DNA of 64,000 nt, taken from contig QMRV01000005.1 of the NCBI GenBank assembly GCA_003649445.1, positions 6,109-70,108 on the forward strand. The letters run 5' to 3'. Positions 58,502-64,000 of the stretch are shown here, one piece after another (position 1 is the stretch's first letter; every line of letters begins with the position of its first letter). This stretch comes from Thermoprotei archaeon (GTDB lineage: Archaea > Thermoproteota > Thermoprotei > Thermofilales > B15-G2). The notes under the pieces were generated by a model. That model did no database searches and had not been told where the DNA came from. It saw only the letters and a program-made list of their open reading frames with translations. The position numbers were made by a program, and so were the translations under genes.

Positions 58502-60259
58502 TTATTTACTGACTACTGCTCCTATTTTAGAGACTCCACGTACATTTTGGACAACTATAATATTTACTCCGGGTTTCACTCCAACAAGTTTTCCGGGAGT
58601 TATTATCAAATACTGTGTTTCAGGATTCTTTTCAGCAAGTGATACTAGTAGCTTGAATATTTCTTCACGGTTACGCGGATCCATATGCACATCGAACTCG
58701 TCTATTGCTCTAAACGGAGATCTTATATGTTGCTGAAGAGCTAGGAGAAAACACATTATAGCTGTCGTTCTTTCACCGCCACTTTGGGTATAGGGATCTA
58801 GTACCGTCGGCGAAGAACCTCTAAAGCCTACAAGAATTTGTATACCGGCTTTCTCTATGTCGTCTATGTTCTCTATTCTCACGTCGCCTACTGCATCAAC
58901 ATGTGACAAGAACTCTACAAAAGTTTTCCTCACGTCCTCTATGAGCTCGAGCAGCTTATTTTTCCAAATACTATATCTATAGTTTAGTTCTTCGAGTGCT
59001 TTCCGCCTATTCTCGGCCACTTGTGCTGCTTTCTCCTTAAGTTTCTCGAATGCTTCTCTATACTGAGCGTATATCTGTTCAACATCTTCAGTAACATCCT
59101 TATAAGACTCTATCAGAGCCTCCACTCTATTCAGCTCCTTCTCTATTTCACGTATATCTCTCGAAGACTCTACTTTCTCGCCAGTACTCATGGCAACTTT
59201 GAGTGCTTTAGCTAGCTCAGCTCTGTGAACTTGAAGAAGATCTTTGAGCTCACTTATTTTCTCTTCAGCAAGCTTTATCTTAAACTCGGTTACTTTCTCT
59301 TCAGCATGTTTATCAGAAAAAACAAACCACTTTTCTCTAAGCTCCTGCAGGACAGCAGCTAAATCTACATTATTTCTGCTTAAAGAAAGTATTTTCTCCT
59401 CAATGTCGGAAATGCTTGTTAAAATCTCTTCTTTCTTGCAGCGAGTTTCACTTAGGTAGTACGATAAATCTTTTACTTCTTTTTCAAGACCTTGTATTTT
59501 TTCTTCAATACTCTTTACTTTTTCTTCACAGTCTCTTACAATAGCCCAAGCTTTTTCCCTAATTAAGTAGTTTTTTCTGTCGATTAAAGCTAGTTTCTCT
59601 AGGTAACGCTCATATCTCTTTTTCCACTTCTCTAACTCTTCTTCAGCTTTAGCCATAAGCTTTTTAACTTTTTCTTCTTCTCTCAAAGTATGTTCAAGTT
59701 TCTTCATAGCATTGAGTATAGCTTTGCGGTATCCTGTGAGCCCTGTAGCGTCTTCTATAAGACTTAGTTTTTCTTGTGGCGATAGAAAAGCAAACTCTTC
59801 TATCATGTTTTGATGCATTATAATAAACATGTTATTGGGATTAAGGCCTATTTTCTTGAGTAGACGCTCTACTTCATGTTTAGTAATTACTCTGCTGTTC
59901 AATTCATGCCAATACTTCCCGTCGCTTCTCAAGTATCTAGTTAAATAGAATTCATCGTATTTCCAGCGGGGCAGAGGTCTCTTACCTTTCCTAGGAGAAT
60001 TGTCTATTACTACAGTAACTCTAGCAATATCTTCTCCTCTTCTAATTAAATTGCTGAGTCTTCTTCCTCGCTCAGTATAAGTTTGTCCCAGGGCTACAGC
60101 TATAGCTAAAAGAATGGAAGATTTTCCCGCGCCGTTGGGACCTGTAATAATGTTGAGGCCTGCTGATAAAGGTATTCTAGCGTACTTATATGACATAAAG
60201 TTCTCAATAATAACTTCTTTAATTAAAGGCCTTCTGTGCTCCCCCACAGCTTGTACCAT
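58502..60259 (-). CDS. Short SMC-superfamily ATPase, Smc5/6-like
   Basis: This 585-residue protein has Walker A GPNGAGKSS (residues 40-48), long charged helices between about 200 and 430, and a C-terminal head with QSGGERTTAIMCFLLALQQ (signature) and PFRAIDEFDVHMDPRNR (Walker B plus D-loop). The QSGGER-T and PFR-DE-MDPRNR pattern and MFIIMHQ motif match Smc5/6-related archaeal proteins more than canonical Smc or Rad50. The coiled coil is short and has no obvious hinge. Likely a chromosome-organising or repair ATPase. It is 44 bp downstream-adjacent to the nuclease-like gene on the same strand. Confidence 0.82.
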   Translation of the reverse strand: MVQAVGEHRRPLIKEVIIENFMSYKYARIPLSAGLNIITGPNGAGKSSILLAIAVALGQTYTERGRRLSNLIRRGEDIARVTVVIDNSPRKGKRPLPRWKYDEFYLTRYLRSDGKYWHELNSRVITKHEVERLLKKIGLNPNNMFIIMHQNMIEEFAFLSPQEKLSLIEDATGLTGYRKAILNAMKKLEHTLREEEKVKKLMAKAEEELEKWKKRYERYLEKLALIDRKNYLIREKAWAIVRDCEEKVKSIEEKIQGLEKEVKDLSYYLSETRCKKEEILTSISDIEEKILSLSRNNVDLAAVLQELREKWFVFSDKHAEEKVTEFKIKLAEEKISELKDLLQVHRAELAKALKVAMSTGEKVESSRDIREIEKELNRVEALIESYKDVTEDVEQIYAQYREAFEKLKEKAAQVAENRRKALEELNYRYSIWKNKLLELIEDVRKTFVEFLSHVDAVGDVRIENIDDIEKAGIQILVGFRGSSPTVLDPYTQSGGERTTAIMCFLLALQQHIRSPFRAIDEFDVHMDPRNREEIFKLLVSLAEKNPETQYLIITPGKLVGVKPGVNIIVVQNVRGVSKIGAVVSK

Positions 60260-60354
60260 TGACTTATAGTATCTCTAATAAATATAGGTAGTGATACTTA
60301 TTTCGGAGATAATAGCCGGGGTATTGTTAAATTAACATATGTTTATAAAACTAG

Positions 60355-60735
60355 TTATTTTTCATTAAATATTTTAGAATCAAGTTTAAAGTCAGTAAGT
60401 TTATATTTTGCGGTACCCTGTTTTTTCGCACAATTCGTGTATTTGTTTTTAGTAAGAAGGTATATTTTGAGAACGCTTTCTGATGCTTTTTTGAGTGTTT
60501 CAGACTGAAAGCCGAAATATGATGCTAGTATTGAGGCATATATTTTCTTTCCTGTAATTTTTTCTGCTATTGCCGTACTTTTTTCTAATTGTTCTATTTT
60601 AGTAGGGGGGCATTGTTCTCCGAAGTAGGCTTCAAGTACTAGTACTCTGTTGTCGATGGTTTCTATTATAGCGTTTACTTCTCCTAAGGCACCTTCATAT
60701 CTATAGACTTTGTTGTCTATACAGAAGAAGAAGAG
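60355..60735 (-). pseudogene. C-terminal fragment of an unrecognised gene
   Basis: A minus-strand frame without a start codon runs about 125 codons. It has good protein character: VYRYEGALGEVNAIIETIDN, VLVLEAYFGEQCPPTKIEQL, then a helical region. It ends at TAA 60355-60357. Its missing N-terminus would lie where the plus-strand fragment begins, so the two are joined head to head, probably by a rearrangement. Confidence 0.55.
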
Positions 60736-60975
60736 AAAAAGCTGAGAGAAATTATAAGAAAGTATGCCGATATTTTAAAAGAAACTGCTAGAGTAGTTTT
60801 TGAGAAAGCATTAGATGAATTAGCACCATGGTTTGAGAATACTTTAGTAGCAAAACATGGATTTACGTTAGAAAGTGGTGAAGTAAAGCATTTAGTATGG
60901 GTTACTCTGAACGGCTTAATAGAACTATACTTATCAGAGAGAGGAGTACTAGTAGATCCATTAAAGGACTCCTAA
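60728..60975 (+). pseudogene. Plus-strand C-terminal gene fragment
   Basis: The frame from about 60728 encodes EEEEKKLREIIRKYADILKE, then VVFEKALDELAPWFENTLVA and VWVTLNGLIELYLSERGVLV to TAA at 60973-60975. It has no convincing start codon. The sequence is clearly protein-like but belongs to no family I recognise. It adjoins the minus-strand fragment. Confidence 0.5.
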
Positions 60976-61120
60976 GAGACATTTCTTGTACATGAAAATT
61001 AAGTCGAATTAAATATTTAATTGTTATTTTTTCAAAAATATGCTTATTTAAAACATATCTTACTTTAGCGCTTTCCGACCTAAAGTAAGTCAAATATATG
61101 TGTACGCTTATTTTCCATAT

Positions 61121-61819
61121 ATGCCTTTAGTCTGTAAGATATTCGAGCTTATTGAGTTTCTTGAGCTAGAGTTTATTGCCATGAAGCTCAAGGACTTCAA
61201 GCAAGTTTATACCGAGGAAATAGAGGGCAGAGAAATAGAGCTAGGTTCTCTTGTAAAAGACTTATCTCTTCAAGAGAATATTTTGAGCGGCGTTTACGAG
61301 GACAGTTTTCTTGTAGAGCTTCCTTATAGAGGAGAGTATAGGAAAGTACCTGTCTCGAAAGAAACAAAATTCTTTTTTATGAGCCATGATGACAAAGTAT
61401 TCCTGATTATAGGCGATAGAAAGCTTAGAGCTAATTTCCTGGCGAATAAGTTTTCTAAAATACTTTTTGCTAAGCGCGGAGGAATACTAGAGGCTACTAT
61501 TAAGCCTCAAGTACTTAAAAGTCTCTATGAGTCTAAGAAAAGCGCTGTTAAAGTAATGTTTTTCGACGACGTAAAAATACCTAATGTAAATAAGCTTTCT
61601 CTGTACGGCGACAATGTCGTAGACACGAGTCTTTACGCAGAGTATCTGAAGTACGGTAAGGTCTGGTACATTGTATTCGAGTACAGAGAAGGACTAGTAC
61701 TGGGCTTAACTAGGAACTGTGTTGTTACAGCTTTCTCTAAGATGAGTGAAGAAGAATTTTATCGCCTTGTCTTTGATGAAATAATTCCGTTAATTTCTAC
61801 TACAGTAAAAGAAGAATAG
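61121..61819 (+). CDS. Unrecognised cytosolic protein
   Basis: From ATG 61121 the product is 232 residues. I prefer this start because AAATATAT at 61091-61098 sits about 26 bp upstream, giving a leaderless message; a GTG at 61100 is the alternative. The sequence is beta-rich, with KSAVKVMFFDDVKIPNVNKL and DTSLYAEYLKYGKVWYIVFE. No motif is known to me. It is 88 bp before the winged-helix gene on the same strand. Confidence 0.6.
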   Translation: MPLVCKIFELIEFLELEFIAMKLKDFKQVYTEEIEGREIELGSLVKDLSLQENILSGVYEDSFLVELPYRGEYRKVPVSKETKFFFMSHDDKVFLIIGDRKLRANFLANKFSKILFAKRGGILEATIKPQVLKSLYESKKSAVKVMFFDDVKIPNVNKLSLYGDNVVDTSLYAEYLKYGKVWYIVFEYREGLVLGLTRNCVVTAFSKMSEEEFYRLVFDEIIPLISTTVKEE

Positions 61820-61907
61820 CTTAATCTAACTACAAATTATTGGCAGTACTAAAAATAGTCACTTACTGTGACTTACCTTTTAATATTCGATAATATAGTA
61901 CTATTAC

Positions 61908-63071
61908 ATGGGTAAAAGACTTCACATATATATTTGTGGGTCAGCTGGATCTTGGGATGAGTACAATCCTTTCTACGTGGCTAGTAAGAAGTATGCTAAA
62001 GAAGTAATGTACCTTATAGCAAAGAAGCCTATGTCTATTGAAGAATTATCTGCAGCACTTAATGTTGATGCCGGCCCCTTGAAGGAAATTGTTGATGCTT
62101 TAGTTAAAATAGATGCTGCCGTAATAGAGAACAATAAAGTGAAAGCTAATTTTGTTGTCTTCTTTAAAGAAGACATATATAAAATAAGTAATTTTGCAGA
62201 AAAATATAGTAGAAAGCTTTCCGAAAAAATTATTGAGAAGTGGAGTACTATTGAAAGAAAACTGAGTGAAGTGCGCTGTGTTGAACAAGTAGGCTTAAAG
62301 AAAGTAGCTTTTGCGGTAATTGGAGCCTATGCTTTAGACTTAGATGCTCTCTCTACATTAAGAGAAAAGGGTTTAGCAATATTTAAGGAACCTAAGCCAG
62401 GCAATAGAGAATACATACTGTATGGAAGAGAATACTTTGAGGAACACATTAAGCTAATAAGTGGTCTTTACTGGGGCTGCCATAGTACTATAGTCAATGG
62501 AGTAGGCTTCTATACATTCGGGGATCATGCTGGTAGACGCTATGCTATACCTGATGTCAATTTTTCTGAAAAAATATTAGGTGAGTTTAAGTCTGAAGAT
62601 GAGAGGAAATTTAGGCTTAGGGCTTCTGAACTATTAATTAAAGTGTTTAAGGAAAAGAAATGTTCTAAGGAAACTTTAGTAGAAACGAGTACTGATTCAA
62701 AAATCTTAGACTTGCTTTTAGACATGTCTTACTTAAAGGAAGAGAATACTGCACTTTTCTTAAACTATCCCGTCATACTTGAGGAAGATAACGAAAATAT
62801 TGTAGCTTCAGTTGATTCAGTTGAACCTACCGTAGAGGAAGTTGCTGTAGAAAGTTATCAAGCTTTAGAAAGAAAACTACGTGACATTACTCCGCTTAAA
62901 GAAGGCTTTAGCCCTAAGCTAATATTCACAGAAGTGTGGCACTGGATATTCGGTAAAGCTAACAAGATTCTAGCAACAAAAGGCTACATATACGATCCTC
63001 TGAAAAGAAAACCTAGTGAAGGAAAATATATTGCCTGGATCCACGTAAATCCGCCGCCTAGGTTTATGTAA
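61908..63071 (+). CDS. Winged-helix domain protein, possible transcription regulator
   Basis: Residues 25-95 of this 387-residue protein form a winged helix (KEVMYLIAKKPMSIEELSAA followed by LKEIVDALVKIDAAVIENNK), of the archaeal ArsR-like type. The middle contains a conserved-looking GCHSTIVNGVGFYTFGDHAG. The last 70 residues are basic and aromatic. The large C-terminal part may sense a ligand. No partner is evident. Confidence 0.7.
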   Translation: MGKRLHIYICGSAGSWDEYNPFYVASKKYAKEVMYLIAKKPMSIEELSAALNVDAGPLKEIVDALVKIDAAVIENNKVKANFVVFFKEDIYKISNFAEKYSRKLSEKIIEKWSTIERKLSEVRCVEQVGLKKVAFAVIGAYALDLDALSTLREKGLAIFKEPKPGNREYILYGREYFEEHIKLISGLYWGCHSTIVNGVGFYTFGDHAGRRYAIPDVNFSEKILGEFKSEDERKFRLRASELLIKVFKEKKCSKETLVETSTDSKILDLLLDMSYLKEENTALFLNYPVILEEDNENIVASVDSVEPTVEEVAVESYQALERKLRDITPLKEGFSPKLIFTEVWHWIFGKANKILATKGYIYDPLKRKPSEGKYIAWIHVNPPPRFM

Positions 63072-63157
63072 ATTCTCAAGAATAATTTAAGCGAGCTACC
63101 AAGTACTAAGTTGCAGGTAAGTTTTAATGCTAGAGGGCAGGTGTTCAATTTGAGAAA

Positions 63158-64000
63158 ATGGTATTAAAGTATGTTTTCGGACCAGTTCCTTCCCGCCGTC
63201 TCGGACGTTCTCTTGGAATAAATAATCTTCCTTCAAAAATATGCACTTACTCCTGTATATACTGTCAGGCTGGACGCACACTTCTCCTCACTAGTGAAAG
63301 AAGGCCTTACTCTGAGCCGGAGAAAGTGGCAGAGGAAGTCGTGACTGTAGTAGAGAGACTCGGCGGTCAAATAGACTATGTCACATTTGTGCCTAATGGT
63401 GAACCTACACTAGACTCTAATTTAGGCGAGTCTGCTAGCATGATTAAGCGGAAGGTAGAGGTGCCGTTAGCTATTTTAACGAATTCTTCTCTTCTTTCAG
63501 ACAAAAGTGTTAGAGAGGATTTAATGATATTTGATTTAGTTTCGCTTAAAGTTGATAGTGTTGTAGAAAGTACTTGGAGGAAAATAAATAGGCCTCATAA
63601 AAACTTAGTTCTTCAAAAAATACTAAGCGGATTACTAGAATTTTCCGATAACTACACCGGAATTCTTCTTACTGAAACTATGCTTATCGAAGGAATAAAT
63701 AGCTGCGAAGAAGAGTACTTTAAAGTAGCGGATTTTCTACAAAAACTTAATCCTGATAAAGTGTATATAGCTGTACCTACAAGGCCTCCGGCAGAATTGT
63801 GGGTAAAGCCTGCTTCAGAAGAAGAATTGACCAAAGCATACATTATTTTCCAAAGCAAATTGAAGTGTTCAATAGAGCTACTTACTGGAAAAGAGAAAGG
63901 AGAATTTATTTCACTAGAAGATCCGGTAAAGTCTCTTTTATCAATTACGTCTGTTCATCCAATGAGGCTGAAGGATGCTTATCGTCTTCTTAGCAGGAAA
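63158..64000 (+). CDS. Radical SAM protein (COG0731-like), truncated by the window end
   Basis: From ATG 63158 the frame is open for 281 codons to the last base. It starts YVFGPVPSRRLGRSLGIN and has the cluster motif CTYSCIYCQ near residues 28-36, VPNGEPTLD (GGE-like) near 82 and RPPAELWVKPASEEEL. This family was first grouped with tRNA-wybutosine Tyw1-like and uncharacterised Fe-S enzymes. The C-terminal wHTH-like end (KSLLSITSVHPMRLKDAYRL) is typical and incomplete here. Confidence 0.88.
   Translation, partial: MVLKYVFGPVPSRRLGRSLGINNLPSKICTYSCIYCQAGRTLLLTSERRPYSEPEKVAEEVVTVVERLGGQIDYVTFVPNGEPTLDSNLGESASMIKRKVEVPLAILTNSSLLSDKSVREDLMIFDLVSLKVDSVVESTWRKINRPHKNLVLQKILSGLLEFSDNYTGILLTETMLIEGINSCEEEYFKVADFLQKLNPDKVYIAVPTRPPAELWVKPASEEELTKAYIIFQSKLKCSIELLTGKEKGEFISLEDPVKSLLSITSVHPMRLKDAYRLLSRK

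Overview
The window reads as a piece of an AT-rich, probably thermophilic archaeal chromosome, most likely Thermoproteota (crenarchaeal). The case rests on a form III RuBisCO, an Smc5/6-like short SMC protein, a rhodanese-less ThiI, a PaREP1/HEPN protein, many VapBC-type toxin-antitoxin (TA) loci, TATA boxes about 25 bp upstream of leaderless start codons, and archaeal C/D box sRNAs, one with an 11-nt guide complementary to a universal 16S rRNA segment. Genus cannot be fixed from the sequence alone. No rRNA, tRNA, complete insertion sequence or CRISPR array was found.

Layout. 1-9.7 kb: metallophosphoesterase, a NUDIX gene with an in-frame stop, a DUF4870-like membrane protein, an ABC ATPase stub, an NfnAB/SudAB-type flavoprotein pair, a beta-propeller protein, a decayed ABC-2 export operon and a VapBC pair. 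9.8-12.6 kb: an acetyltransferase, a UPF0175/DUF3368 TA pair and relics of membrane and surface proteins. 12.8-26.2 kb: a 1462-residue membrane-anchored coiled-coil giant, a zinc-ribbon membrane protein, a NifX-like/iron-sulfur flavoprotein pair, a DegT aminotransferase, five unrecognised secreted or anchored proteins, and TA loci. 26.4-33.3 kb: polysaccharide deacetylase, radical SAM enzyme plus homoserine kinase (thrB), a VapBC pair, a decayed pilin-like gene and a GNAT protein. 33.4-45.7 kb is the carbohydrate/carbon block: phosphodiesterase, GH4 relic, UroD-like protein, large esterase, RuBisCO, FGGY kinase and GH3 glucosidase. 46-53 kb: small membrane proteins, a TA locus, sRNAs, a DUF3467/HEPN pair and an ABC exporter with a frameshift inside its Walker A motif. 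53.7-64 kb: second UroD-like protein, sRNAs, MoeB/ThiF-like E1, VapBC, ThiI, a PD-(D/E)XK-like protein, SMC-like ATPase, a winged-helix protein and a radical SAM gene running off the end.

How it fits together. FGGY kinase and RuBisCO are on the same strand and adjacent, beside a GH3 glucosidase, a secreted-type esterase and the remains of a GH4 enzyme. This suggests plant-sugar or pentose use feeding a RuBisCO-linked pentose-phosphate route (inference). ThiI and the E1-like protein point to sulfur transfer.

Most striking overall: lesions (single-base indels, mostly in short homopolymers, plus nonsense changes) crowd into accessory genes, meaning toxins, antitoxins, ABC exporters, pilins and surface proteins. 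More than 35 kb of metabolic, informational and large-protein coding sequence carries none that I could detect.
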